DNA of 64,000 nucleotides, from NCBI GenBank assembly GCA_030704615.1, contig CM060733.1, forward strand, positions 4,836,001 to 4,900,000, given 5' to 3'. Position 1 is the first letter of the stretch. Each line of letters starts with the position of its first letter. The notes beneath the pieces were generated by a model, which was not told where the DNA came from, made no database searches, and saw nothing but the letters and a program-made list of their open reading frames with translations. The DNA comes from Takakia lepidozioides (Eukaryota > Streptophyta > Takakiopsida > Takakiales > Takakiaceae). Positions 12,289 to 24,278 of the stretch are shown here, one piece after another. The translations under genes were made by a program, and so were the position numbers.

Positions 12289-12567
12289 CGTGAAAAATTG
12301 TTGGATGACAACACTCATTCAGAGGATGTGTCACCTCCGGGAGAGCAAGATGACATGCATGATATGGCGGAGTTGCCTGCCATGGTTGCTCACACTCCAC
12401 TGTGGGGCTCGAGCAAGGATTTCCAGCGGGTTGCTGATTGTCGGGTGCAACAAGCCTGGGTAGAGGCTTTTGTACCGTCAAGAGAGGAGGACAGTGCGGG
12501 GATTGCACCATGACCACCTCAATTGTCACCATTGGACACCACACCGATTGTGTGACAGTGTCCGGAT

Positions 12568-13110
12568 GAAGGCATTTGCCTTCTGGACTTGTTTGACGGG
12601 ATCAGCACCAGATTGGCTGCTGTTTACAGGCAGGTGTACGAGTTCGGCGTTACCTATACGTGGAGATGGATGAGACTGCACGACGCGTCTCACTCCGTCA
12701 TGTTGCTCAGTTGGTGCAGCAGTACCCTGAGTTGTTGCCGGTGTCTGCGGTTCGTGGATATCAGCAGGCCTTGCTAGCATACATCTCTTTGCTAGGGGCG
12801 CATGATTTGGGGCGGGTTGGCTCCATTGATTTGGTAGTGGCAGGTTGGCCTTGCCAAGAGCATTCATCAGCCAAGCATGGCAATGGATTGCGAGACTCGA
12901 GGTCGGGTCTGTTTTGGGAGATGGTGTGGGTTTTGCGCTACTTATAGCTTCATCAAGCTGTATCTCCAGCATACATCTTGGAGAATGTGCCACTGATGGG
13001 CGATTCTTGGGCCAAGGTGATGGCCAGTTTGCATCAAGTCCGGTTGTGGCTTGGGTCAGCAGTGTTGCTGGATGCAGCTGCATTGGGGTCACGGGGAGTG
13101 CAGCTACGGC
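12568..13110 (+). pseudogene. Retroelement-borne C5 cytosine DNA methyltransferase domain (broken)
   Basis: Three conserved blocks of C5 methyltransferases occur in order: motif I as LLDLFDGIS (SAM site, near 12583), motif IV as LVVAGWPCQ with the catalytic Cys (near 12835-12855), and motif VI as YILENVPLMG (near 12969-13000), followed by SAVLLDAAALGSR. The layout resembles DNMT3-type enzymes. The domain follows gag and protease on the same strand. At least two lesions are visible: a frame change near 12627, just after RLAAV, where a single missing base would explain the shift, and a TAG near 12945 before LHQAV. The domain is cut off near 13110, where cgtgagcc repeats begin. Methyltransferase capture by retrotransposons has been published for charophytes and dinoflagellates; this copy is dead. 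Confidence 0.7.
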
Positions 13111-13172
13111 GTGAGCCTAGCCGCGTGAGCCCAAGAGCTTGGCTCATGCTTTGCCCTCTAAGCGTGAGCCCA
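13107..13172 (+). repeat. cgtgagccc minisatellite at the end of the methyltransferase domain
   Basis: Three to four imperfect copies of cgtgagcccaagagcttgg-like units. A related unit splits the minus-strand methyltransferase fragment at 8266-8310. Confidence 0.5.
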
Positions 13173-13257
13173 GGGGTTTAGTGGAGGAAGAAGCAGGCCC
13201 CATACCCGAGTCATTTGTTTAGAGAGGGTCCTATTGTCGTGGAAGCAGTTATAGTGC

Positions 13258-14540
13258 TTAAAGAAAGGATGGGCAAGAACAAGCCCCAAAATATGACCAC
13301 TCATTGTGAAACAAGCAATGGTTTTTATTTATGTAGATGAGGTGAAAATTTGACAGATGACCATCTTCAAGCTTATTTAGGCTTTGTTTGTGAAGAATAT
13401 GTGTAACAAAATGAGCGGTTTATTGTGGAACTTGTTCAGGTTTGTATTATTGAAGATGAGGTGAAAAAAAAGCACATGGTCATTGTGATTGCTTATTTAG
13501 GGTGTCTTTGTGAAGAAGAGGTAAAAAAAAACATTGAGCTATCCTTGTGAAACTTGTTTAGGATTCTGTTATTGAAGAAGAGGTGAAAAAAAAATCAGAT
13601 GGTCATCATGAATGCTTATATAGGGTTTGTTTGTGAAGAAGAGGTGGAAAAAAAAAGCTAAGCTCTATCATTGTCAAACTTGTTTAGGTTTCTGTTATTG
13701 AATAAGAGGTGAAAAAAGAAATCAGATGGTCATTTATTTAGGGTTTGTTTGTGAAGAAGAGGTGAAAAAATTGAGCTCTCATTCTCAAACTTGTTAAGGT
13801 TTATGTTATTGAAGAAGAGGTGAAAAAATATTAGATGGTCATCATGAATGCTTATTTAGGGTTTGTTTGTGAAGAAGAGGTGAAAAAAAAGTTGAGCTCT
13901 ATCATTGTCAAACTTCTTCAGGTTTCTGTTATTGAAGAAGAGGTGAAAAAAAAACCAGACGGTCATCATGAATGCTTATTTAGGGAATAAATTAGGGATT
14001 GTTTGTGAAGAAGAGGTGAAAAAAAAAACTTGAGCTCTACCATTGTCAAACTTCTTAAGGTTTCTGTTATTGAAGAAGAGGTGAAAAAAAACCAGATGGT
14101 CATCATGAATGCTTATTTAGGGTTTGTTTGTGAAGAAGAGGTGAAAAAAATTGAGCTCTATCATTGTCAATCTTGTTCAAGTTTCTGTTGATGAAAAAGA
14201 GGTGAAAAAAAAAATCAGATGGTCATCATGAATAAATTAGGGATTGTTTGTGAAGAAGAGGTGAAAAAAAAACTTGAGCTCTATCATTGTCAAACTTCTT
14301 CAGGTTTTTGTTATTGAAGAAGAGGTGAAAAAAAAATCATATGGTCATCATGAATGCTTATGTAGGGTTTGTTTGTATAGAGGACGTGAAAACAAATGAG
14401 CTGTCATTGTGAAACTTGTTCAGGTGCTTGTTATTCAAGAAGAAGTGGAAAAAAAATACAGATGGTCATCATGAAGCTCATTTACGCAATGCTTCTGTAG
14501 AGGCCGTCAAAAAAAAAAGTGAGCTTTCATACTGACACTT
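13258..14540 (+). repeat. Minisatellite, ~118-135-bp period, about 9 copies
   Basis: Each period holds two related halves, gtttgtttgtgaagaagagg and gtttctgttattgaagaaga, each followed by gtg and a short A-run, then either a ttgagctctatcattgtcaa block or a cagatggtcatcatgaat block. Starts of the first half can be followed at about 13623, 13741, 13859, 13994, 14120, 14240 and 14364. A-run length varies between copies. Non-coding tandem array. Confidence 0.85.
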
Positions 14541-14629
14541 GTCCATGTTTGGCAGGCCCGCGAACCAAAAACCGTTTTTTTTTTTTTTTTTTTTTGGTTT
14601 GGCCCGGGGAAATATTGGGGGTGGGGGCA

Positions 14630-14660
14630 GAAGTGGTGTGCGTTGACGCACTCAATTTTA
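14630..14660. repeat. Isolated GAGTGCG-type palindrome, outermost copy on the left
   Basis: gtgcgttgacgcactcaatt is a half-decayed copy of the 27-bp palindrome that is arrayed at 19.2-20.5 kb and occurs singly at about 22518, 22655 and 23910. It lies just beyond the 3' end of the transposase gene. A T-run flanked by aaccaaaaaccg / ggtttggcccgg lies at 14560-14605. Confidence 0.5.
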
Positions 14661-14808
14661 GAGGCTCGTTAACCAAACCCGATGTAAAAATAAACTACCT
14701 TTCAAAACGAGACATCGTTTGTTTGTCCAGATTTAAGAACTGAGTATACATGTTCTACAAACAAGGCAGCCCTTTCCGACATTGCAAAAAATCGCAACAT
14801 ATGCAACA

Positions 14809-17800
14809 CTACTCGATATTGCCAATGTCTCGCTGCAAAAGTGTCCGTACCTCACCAGGACCAAGTGTCGCCTGGTGAATGATTTGGTCTCTTTTGGGAT
14901 CACAATACAGCCTGCGCAAAAAGATGTAGTAAAGATGCTTGCAGGGAACCCATTTCTCTCTCTTTCCTAGAGCTTCCTCACGCATGCACACGAAGTCGGG
15001 ACAGGTACACCCCGGAAAATTCCCCACCGTCACCTGATAGGCCCTGTCGTGCAAAACAGACCCAGATGTGACCAAAGTATAAACCCGTCCACACCCAGGT
15101 GAAGGTACTTCCATTGCTCCTGTTACCCGAGCCTGAAGTAGTTTGGCCGATTCCACCTTCGCATCGTGATCAGGCCCCGAAGCCACCCGATGCACTATTT
15201 TGCCATTCCTTCTCATGGGATGCGAAGTATCGTCTGGAGGAGGCACCATAGCAGCAAGGCCACCAAGAGTTGACGCCACAGATCGGTGCAAACGAAAGCC
15301 GTCGTCCTCCAACTTGCCAATCTCCAGTGTTGTTAGGGAGGTTCCCAGCCGCACTGGCCAAATGGTGGGTGGGGGAGGCTTAGCAATGCAAGAGTCGCGG
15401 ACGGTACCATTCACACAGCGAGCCATATCGTCCGGGCAGAACCAGAATTTGTGCGTCTTCGACTCCTTTGACATATATGGCCGAATCAAACCTGTGAACG
15501 TCGGAGTTGGAGTACCCGCTGAGCCTTTGGCTATCCTGGACTTACACTTTTCATAACTAATGGCCCTCACTGTAGCGCAGCCAACTCTAGACCCTAGAGT
15601 AGTTTGCTCGATGTGCCATTCGGAGTCAGCACAAGGTGACTCCTGCACTGCCCCCCTGTGGTCCTGCTGGAAACCCGCAATTACAGGGGTTGCAGGTAGA
15701 GGACAGGTCTCTGTGGAAGAGGATGCACCAGTAGCCTCTTTCCTACTGGATGCCATGCTTTGTAGTGGAGAAATCTTGGGTACAGAGAAGTTGTCTCTGT
15801 CATGGCGATGTGAATCCCCATCTAATCCTGGAGGTGTATTTAGCTTGCGTTTGCAAGTCCCAAACCTTTCCTCTCCTTCCAGATGGGGCTCTTTTGATTG
15901 GAGAGGCGAGCCCATTGTGCACCTGTTCACTGCCTTTGCCATCTTCGTTGGATCCCCGGACCTTCTTGCAGCCCTCAGCATCAACTCTGTTGTATCTGGT
16001 CCCTTGCCCCCACATCGCCCCCTGAGAAAGTCACAATATCTTGTTTGCTGGGTTAGAGCTCGTACCAGATCATTTGTTGTAGCAATGTACAGATTCTTCT
16101 TGCTTTGCCATATTGCTGCTTCTAGGCGGCGTGAACGCTTTCTGCCAGGTTGCACGACGGCATGTCCGCAATGTCCTCAAGGGACATGTCCTGTGAAAGG
16201 AAAATGAAATAGCGTCATTCATGCAAGCGCGACTGTTCTGGGAACAAGGAAAGAAACTGGGCACATACAAGGGATTGCAGAGGTGAAAGGCAGCTTACAG
16301 TAATCATGAAATCCCCCCATTGCTTGTATCTGAAGTGCCAAAAGACCAACCAGTCTTCCAATTCTTTGACACCATCCTGATCAGTAGCCCCTGACGAGAA
16401 CCACCATGCTCTCACTGTCTGGTACATGGTCTCAGCCTCTTCCATTGTAGTCGCATTTTTGTACATGAAGTAGAGCCTCGTGTGCTCCGCCTGCAGATCT
16501 CTTCTGATGCACCTCTTCGTATGTTTATGCAGGGACTGAGTCCAGTGGAATAGACATGTGCGCTCCCTATTAGGCATGGGTACCTTTGGATCACCAAATC
16601 CAAAAACTCGGCGCACAGCGTTGAAGTTAGCCTGTGCACTATCCGCCATAAACCCGTTGAAATTTATGCTTGTATGTCCATTGGACTCCATGACTGAAAG
16701 CAAACAATTCCACATTATCACCTGGGACTCTGTATCTTCAGACTGCATGTCACAGATGGCAATTGCCATTAGTCTTTTGTAGTTCGGGTCGTAAACATGG
16801 CAAGACATGGTTGTCCAGCCCTTTCACTCGTTTGCAATGATCGAACATCATCCAGAGACTTGAGGGGGCGTCTTTGGATGCAGTGATGGATCACTTCTCC
16901 GTGTTGAGCTCCCCCAACATTAGGAATAGGTGAATGCATTGAGAGTGCCCGGTGGAAACACAGGGTCCATCGACAACATTATGGAGCTCAAGGGAATAAG
17001 TCAATATGACTTTATCCAATCTAGCGTCTTCCCGGGTCAGGGGTCTTTAAAGGTTTACTTGTTAAAGATGTCTACGGTGGGCGAGGGCAGTGGCGTCAGC
17101 CTGGCCAAACGTATGCAACCAGGGGGGGATCTGGAGAACTGGATTCGCTTCCTTGCCCCAGAATGTGCATCTCTAGGAAACTTTTGCTGGCAGCCAGCAC
17201 TATGGCAGATGGTTTGGCTGAAGGGGACTTTGCAAACTCCTCCACGACAAGCCCACGCGCCAACACAACACTATCTCTGCAATCGCCGTGAGACACAGGA
17301 TGGTCGTGAGTCCCAAAATGAATGTAGGCTCGAGTCATGATTTTGCAACGGTGAGTAACGTAGTACATGGAGCAGGGCAATGTGCAATGCAGGAGGGGGC
17401 CACCTTGCAGAACTTACAAACAAATGTACTGGCAGACGGTGGGGCACAACCTGGGATAAAAGGATTGTCGGAGAGTCCTTCCCACTCACTCTCATTTTTA
17501 GCACCGCTCTTCATGAAACGCAGGCAACTTGCATTCACACATCTCAGATGCCCCACACAAACGCTCCTTCTGAATAGTTTACATCGTTGTGGATATTGGA
17601 CGTTTTGGTTTTGCACCATGGATGGCCGTCATGCTTTTTATCCATTCCTTGCAAGAGACCTAAGAGGCCCCCAGCACAAGTTGGTGGATTCAGTTCAAAG
17701 AGGATGTCACCGTCGAAGGAAGGTGGAAGGAAAGGAACCCTTTTTGTTGCGAATGAATCCCACAGTATCCCTACGATTTCGTTTTTGGATCCTGGTTTTC

Positions 17801-18070
17801 CTGACAATGCTTTCAGATGTGGGATGACGCTAATGATTTCCTGAACATCGACGTCCCCTTCAGGAAGACTGTTCATGGGAGCCAGTATTTCTGCCAATTC
17901 ATCATCCGAGGAATCCAACAGTGTCGCAAATGTTGTTGAAGTGGTGTCCTCCTGCTTCATAGTCACATGCCGCTTTCCTTGAATGACAGAGGCAGCTGTC
18001 CCATGAGTCACAATGGAGCCACCGGATTGTCTCCTTTCACTTCGGAACACACGATATTTTCCAGGAAGAA
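14809..18070 (-). pseudogene. MULE-like transposase with SWIM zinc finger, decayed
   Basis: Minus-strand pieces in order. An N-terminal part (about 18070-17544) is acidic (SSDDELAEIL). A Cys-rich part (17619-17335) contains CKFCKVAPSCIAHC. The next (17335-17100) contains HFGTHDHPVSHGDCRDS and SAIVLAASKSFL. The catalytic-core-like part (16808-16303) contains CHVYDPNYKRLMAIAI, CDMQSED, FMADSAQANFNAVRR, RERTCLFHWTQSL and FWHFRYKQW. The last (about 16180-14809) contains EDIADMPSCNLAESVH and GPDTTELMLRAARRSGD, and ends in a SWIM finger (CTCPDF, then PCKHLYYIF). This order is that of Mutator-like transposases. Lesions include a one-base frame change before WTTMSCHVY near 16815 and a stop and frame change near 16120. 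An intron appears to lie at 16303-16190. No terminal repeats were found. Confidence 0.65.
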
Positions 18071-19203
18071 CTCTCCATTCCTTGTGTTTCTGTGCAACGT
18101 GCGGCTTCTGCAACAACGTTCTTTTTAGGAGAAGCCATGTGGTGAACATACGATGGTGAGTACCAATACAACTGTGCGACATGGATAGGTAAAAACCTTC
18201 CGGAGGCGATTGCCAAATCCCAAAAGTGTTTGGTAAGACAAGAGGCAGTTGTACAACTGGCCCCACACATCAACCAATAACGGTCAAGGGTATTGAACCA
18301 CACCGCCAAAACAGTTTGGCAGTTGCCAAATTGATGGAGAAGGGAACAAAACTGTTTATTTTGTCAGTGTCACGGGGAAAAGACGGCGCCGTCTTGGATA
18401 TGGCAATCCAATTTGCGTTTTGCGGCGTTCCACAACGTGAACCCGAACAGTGCATTGAGTGCCGAACCCAGGAAATATCCGACGCCGGATGAACGCGGAC
18501 ATGGCATTCCTGACGTTATGTATGTTTTCGTTTTGAAGAAGGCAAAATCCGTGTATGATAGGGCGATGGCATGCCTCATGTGCGCAATATTTCATCCAAA
18601 TCACAAAACATCCACATTTGAAGAAAACGGCCTTATTGATGGCATTAGGGGCGCCCAATAAACCGCAGCCAGTGAGATCGATCCATTTGGGGGGTTAGAA
18701 GGTAGACACGCACATCCTTAACCACATGCATAACTGACGGCTTTAGAGGGTTCCTTACTTTCTCTATTGTTGTTAGTCTAGCTGGAGAGCTGCGGGAGTG
18801 AGAGAGAAGACATAGTAAGAAGACGTAGAAGGCAGTCCCTTTACTTCACGAGTGCGAGAGAGAGGAAAAACGCGCGAGTCAGAATGAGAAATTTGCGCAA
18901 TCTGCAAAACGCTGATGAGCAGGTTGCACAGGATACGTCAACCCACGAATCAGAACAAATCCCAGAGGCGGGCCAGCCTGAAATGGAGGGAAGAAGGGAA
19001 GGGGAGGAGGCTGCCACGGAGACCATTGTGCATGACATGGACATCGTCACCACCACCGTCGGTGAGAAAGAAGCGACACCAAGGGAAGTTGTAAGGACGC
19101 AGCAAGAAGAGGCATCGGTAAGTGGTGTCATGAAACCCAGGGTAATCCTTCTCCCAAACTGCATGAATGTCGCTTGACTGTCGTACCAAGTGCATAGATA
19201 GGA

Positions 19204-20530
19204 TACGAGAGATCCCCTGAAAATTGGGTGCGGCACCGCACTCAGTTTTGAGGGGAGCTCTATCACTTCCATTGTAGGCCGAGGTGAATAAGAAAGTCTT
19301 AGAGGCAGCAGGATCTGAAACGGAACCCTGAGAGGGACAGGGGGAAACTGAGTGCGGTGGCGCATTCATTTCAACTGAATGTTGGGCGATCGCTTGGGCA
19401 TTAGGGAAAGAGGAAGGTGATGTTCATAGTTTAGGTCCGAGAGACAATGGAGTGGCCACCCTGAACTGAGTGCGCCACCGCACTCAGTTTCTAAGCTCCA
19501 TGGAATCATTGAGTTGCTATTGCCTGAGGTGAACGGTAGATAGAAAGTGCGTTTATTCCATAGTGAGATCTCTTATGAGTTCTAAGAATCACATTAAGTC
19601 TAACCTGAAAACTGAGTGCGTTGGCGCACACAGTTCAGAGGTGTGATCGACAATGTTTTTGGACAGACGTGAAGACCCCAATGAACTCAAAACAGAAGTA
19701 GGCAAACAGATTTAATGGCTCCCAGAACTGAGTGCGCCACCGCACTCAGTTTTGGATCACCATAGAATGGTTAGTTTGCTTATGAGAGAGGTGAAACGAA
19801 AGTTAGAAAGTGTGTTTCATTCAAAGTGAGATCTCTTTTGAGTTTTCAGATAGACAGAAACAATAACCTTGAAACTGAGTGCGGTGGCACACTCAGTTTT
19901 GAGGTGAGGTCAACCATCTTTGTGGACAGAGGTAAAGACCCTGGTGTGCTCGAAAGAGAAAGCAGGACAGAGTGGAGGTCTCCCAGAAATGAGTGCGCCA
20001 CCGCACTCAATTTTTTGAGCACCTTTAGATGGTTGATTTGATGATGTCTGAGATGAACTACAAAGTGAAAATGATTGTAGAAATTGGAAAGCATTCTTTT
20101 TTAGTTATGGGGCGAACATTCAGAACACCCTGGAAACTGAGTGTGGTGGCGCACTCAGTTTTAACAATGGACTTGCAGATATTTGAAGACAATATGTAAG
20201 TCGAAGTTGATTTGGAATCCGGTTTTTAACTGAATATATATTTGTACAGTTTTGAGTGTGGTGGCGCACTCAGTTTCTGCCTCTAGAATGAAGCACACAA
20301 TGTGGAAGAGGAAGTGACAAAGGAGCCATTGACTGAGTAGAGATGGAGTGCCTGAAATGAACATAATTTCATAGATGTCATGGAAGGTGTCCAAGAAATG
20401 AGTGCGCCACCGCACTCAATTCCGGTTGACAGGAAAGGAGGGTTATGTGTGTAGTTTTGGAGAACTGATGTTTGTATGTTCCAATCCTTTGTGAGTCTCG
20501 AAAGTGAGTGCGCCACCACACTCAATTCTT
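19204..20530 (+). repeat. 261-bp satellite carrying 27-bp palindromes
   Basis: The palindrome actgagtgcgccaccgcact (then cagt) recurs about eleven times, at about 19227, 19349, 19465, 19611, 19726, 19873, 19987, 20136, 20250, 20394 and 20500. The copies at 19465, 19726 and 19987 are each 261 bp apart and are followed by the same flanking sequence, so this is a tandem array. The 5-base loop mostly alternates between ccacc and ggtgg forms. The array lies inside an apparent intron of the methyltransferase-like gene. Single copies occur elsewhere in the same 14.6-24 kb region. Confidence 0.8.
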
Positions 20531-22509
20531 GTAGGTGCCAGATCAGGAAAATGTAGCTGTGGAATGACGAAAAGGCTGTAATTGTGGGACGTGCAGGGGA
20601 GGAAAAGAAAAGGATTGCAGCCTGAGAAGCAGCAGCAGCAGCAGGAGGCATTGACTGAGAAGCCTGTTGAAGAAGACGATCATTTCTACGAAGAAAGAGC
20701 GGCAAAGGTCCTCGTGTACCAGAAGGTCAATTCCGCGCAGGTGATCAAGTCTATGCAGGTACCTGGAGGCAAGATTATGATCCCTCTCTGCCGCCTAATA
20801 TCAATGCCAATCGTTCAACCTGCCTTGACCGGGGATGTGTCCAAGTTGGAGTAGGATTTTAGTCACGGATACATAGAGGGGTCTCCAGTGTTTTACGTGT
20901 CCTTGTGCGATGCCAGTGGACAGGAGGTCTTGGTAGACGAGTCAATTGTGAAAAGTTGGGATCTAATATGGCGAGAAGTAAACGAGGAGTTTGAAGCCCA
21001 GATTTTGAGGAGACTATCCACACAAATGTTCTCCGGGAAAATGTTTCATATTTGGGATGACAATCACCGCTTCATGGCCTGGATGAACGTCATAAACAAA
21101 TATCACAGCACAGACGAGGACTGGCACTACCTTGTGGCGTCCATGGTGCTGGATCCGAAAGGAAACGTCACAGCACTTCTGACGGCTATGCATGACATCA
21201 ACAAGTAAGTATAATGCTCACCCTTCATGCCATTAGAATTCTCCGATTTGTTCTGTCTGTTTTGTATTTCCTGGTGAAGGAGGAAGTCATAGTATTTGTG
21301 TGGGACTGCAGGGGAACCGAAAGTGCACACGTGACGACAAATTTGGTCCACACTCTATTCAGGATACAGAAGGTGGGCCAAATGCCACTGGTCACCTTCA
21401 AAAACCTTATCAGTGCTGAGGCTTACAAGAAGTGCGAGACCTCCAAATCCGCCGACACATGGAACAAGCTCACCAGGGAGGCTTTCTATGACTACATGTA
21501 TGTTGTAAGTATTCCCTCCCTAGCTCTGTCTACTTGTTCATTCATAAAACCAGTTGACTAATAAGTTGTATACTGGAGTGTTCAGCAAGAGATTGCGGAG
21601 GCTGGAGAGAAAGGGAAAGCAGAGTATTATGCCAAAAAAGACCCAGGGGAGCGATCCTCAAAAGGAGTGGAAGAATCTATGAACAAGGAGATGGAGGTGG
21701 CGAAGAGGCACTACATGAGCGCGTTCATGAAACAACTTAGAATAGCCGACCCTGCTTTTGGCCCAAAGTTCTTGAATCAGGTCAGGATCCACTGGAACGT
21801 GAACACCAAGCTCGAAATGATGCAGGAGAAGCTTCATCGCCTGTCCACTGCCGTAGTGGAGCCAGAGGTGAAAGTGAAATGGCTTGAGATTTGGAACGCC
21901 GACCCGACAGTGAAAGATAACCACTGCTTTCCGAAGAGTGAGAAGAACAAGGAAACATGAGTCATAAAGCAATTCAGTGACCATGTTCTCGATATGTGGC
22001 TGCACAAAGCCACGTACTGGGCACAGGGTTTTTCCTCTCCCCTTTCCATTGCCACTGCAAATCTGCATTGCACCGGGAAAAGTCACTTACTCTTCTTAAA
22101 CATCTTTTATCTGAATTGTAGAACTGTTCTTGCGCAGATAGAGGCTCGGGCACAGCTGGTGCTGGAGAAGCAACTGAACGATTACAAGATTACTATGACT
22201 CCACCGACGGATACTCTAGAAGACTACGTCCGCCAATGGAAAGCAGCTTGCTTCGGCACTTGCTTCTTCAGGGAGTTCGCCAAAGAGGGAGGCATCTCGC
22301 GCACTAACGACTTCGAGCAGCAGCATGGATCAAAACAGGCCATGAAGAGGGTTCTATACAGGTCCTAGAGTCATAAATTATGAACTGGTTGAATGTTCTG
22401 AACCCTGTTGCAGATCTTCTCTTCCCTCGTCTTGACACCCTTTTTCCACCCTTCTTTCCTGTCTCACGAAGTTTCGATTTCGTTGCAGCCCTGCTCTTTT
22501 GAATAAACA

Positions 22510-22690
22510 GTCCCAAAACTGTGTGCGCTGACGCACTCAGTAAAGGGGTGGGCACTTCTGTGTCTCCCAAGCTTTCATTCTACATACGAATATCTGATCC
22601 TGTACTGAACCACACCTGCCCTGGCTTGTAAGTAGGGCCTGGGTGGACAGACCAAAAATTGAGTGCGCTGGCGCACACAGTCAAGGGGTC
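22510..22690. repeat. Two further GAGTGCG-type palindromes
   Basis: Copies at about 22518 (tgtgtgcgctgacgcactca) and 22655 (attgagtgcgctggcgcaca) lie in the intron before the 22752 exon. Another decayed copy sits at about 23910. Confidence 0.6.
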
Positions 22691-24278
22691 CTTAAACCAT
22701 TATCTCACACTTTCCCCACTCACTAATATTTCCTCTGTTTTGATTGTGTAGGTACATCAAGAACGTTCTCATTCTAGGCAAGAACTTGAGTCGACACCCG
22801 CACTTTATTGACCTATGGTGTGATCCATCCACCGCTCAGACAATGTACACTGCAGGGATTTTGAAGGATTACGGGACCTCGCATCTTCGAGACTGCTGCT
22901 GGTATATGGATATCCCACGGTTTGGATGCCCTTGGTCTGAGCTTGTGACCCGAAATCAAAATGACAATGCAAAGGCCTTGGCCCCTCTGACGGAGAAGGA
23001 GTTGCACGAGAGAAACTTGAGGATATTGGCTGAGAAAGAGCCTCTTGCACAGAATACGCCAGTCAAGCCTAGAAAGGACAAGGGGAAAGGGAAGGTAAAG
23101 GGGCAGAAAAACACTCCGAATGAGAATGAGATGGAGTCCGTGGTGCAATCGGGGCCAGTGCAGACCCCACCCCCAGCCAGAAAGCCTAACCGAAAGAAGA
23201 AGGGTCTTAAAAAGCCCTACGATGCAATGGAGCACCCATCTAGAATCATTTTTCCGGGCATGTGCGAGCTGGTAAACGACGGGTTCCTGGCCATGATGGA
23301 GACAAGGAAGTCAAGTTACAGTGGTGATCCTTCCAATACGTGGGACAAGCTATGTGCTTTTCTCCAATCGGTAAGCAATTATCATGCATGTGTTTGTGTT
23401 TTGTTTTCTTTGTTTTATTTTTACTCAGATCAGAAAGGTCGCTTATAAAACATCTTCCCCTTCTTACACGCTGTATTGCTTGCAGGCATGGAGGGGGAAG
23501 GAATATTGGGTGAATGGTGCACTGAAACCGCTTGCTTCGGAGATGGTTATTGTGGACATTCCGGACGGGCATCCAGTCCCGGATATTCTGCCCAGTGACA
23601 CCTGCCCAATATGGAACAAATTTGACGAGAGGTATTGGAGTTGGGTGTTTTCCTTTTGCAAGTTTTTCCTTTCCGATGCAGGGGTTCTTGTTATCATACA
23701 ATCTGTCACGATGAGATGTCGCTGGGAGCTGGCAAGCTACTTGAAAGCCTCGGGGATGCGGATTATCAAGACCTGGAATTGTGTCAACAGCCTATATCTG
23801 ACGAAGGGGGATTTCCCAGGGCAAAAGGTACGTTTCAAATACTTTTTTTTTATGTCTTCTCTGTTGAAGTTCCACTGTACTGACTGCTATGAAGTCATGC
23901 GGTTCGCACTGCCTGAATTGAGTGCTTCAGCGCACTCAGTTATGGCGGTGCATGAGCAATGACTCTGAACCCGTTCCATGTGGAATGGGTCTGCACTCCC
24001 ACCCAGATGTGCTATGAAACATTCCTCACTAATTATTGACCTCTTCATCGCAGACCCGTCTATTTGAGGCCGTCTGTCTCGTGAGGGTACATCCACTATT
24101 GACTCCCACCATAGTGGTGGGAGTTTGAAGGTTCAAAAAAATGGAGCAAATAGAGGTACATATAGGCCCCAACAACATTCTATTCAAAGGAATTACCTGC
24201 AAGATGGTCTCCCCCATAGTTAAGAATTGGGCTAATATGTGACCCCCACTGACCCTAGTTGTACTAAGAGGAGTCTAA

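Larger units (their letters stand above)
18884..23827 (+). pseudogene. Multi-exon methyltransferase-like gene, decayed
   Basis: Exons with matching phases and gt/ag ends: 18884-19117 (start proposed here); one or more unclear exons; about 20598-21204; 21312-21504; 21586-about 22019; about 22123-22361; 22752-23370; 23486-23827. The middle is helical and charged, with the motif DCCWYMDIPRFGCPWSELV, followed by a basic Lys-rich linker (KDKGKGKVKG). The last exon resembles the catalytic half of an amino-methyltransferase: VIVDIPDGHP, then WSWVFSFCKFFLSDAGVLVI, then SYLKASGMRII. The SAM-binding half expected next is absent; a matching C-terminal piece lies at 9277-9710. In-frame stops at 20852 (TAG) and 21958 (TGA) show this copy is broken. 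The gene starts head-to-head with the transposase. I do not recognise a named family. Confidence 0.5.

Noticed and set aside
18841-19365. 174-codon minus-strand frame
   Set aside because: It lies antisense to the first exon of the methyltransferase-like gene and runs into the satellite; its Ser/Leu-rich content has no domain.
19204-20530. CRISPR-like look of regularly spaced palindromes
   Set aside because: The intervals are themselves related satellite sequence with a 261-bp period, repeat orientation alternates, and the context is a eukaryotic genome with spliced genes.
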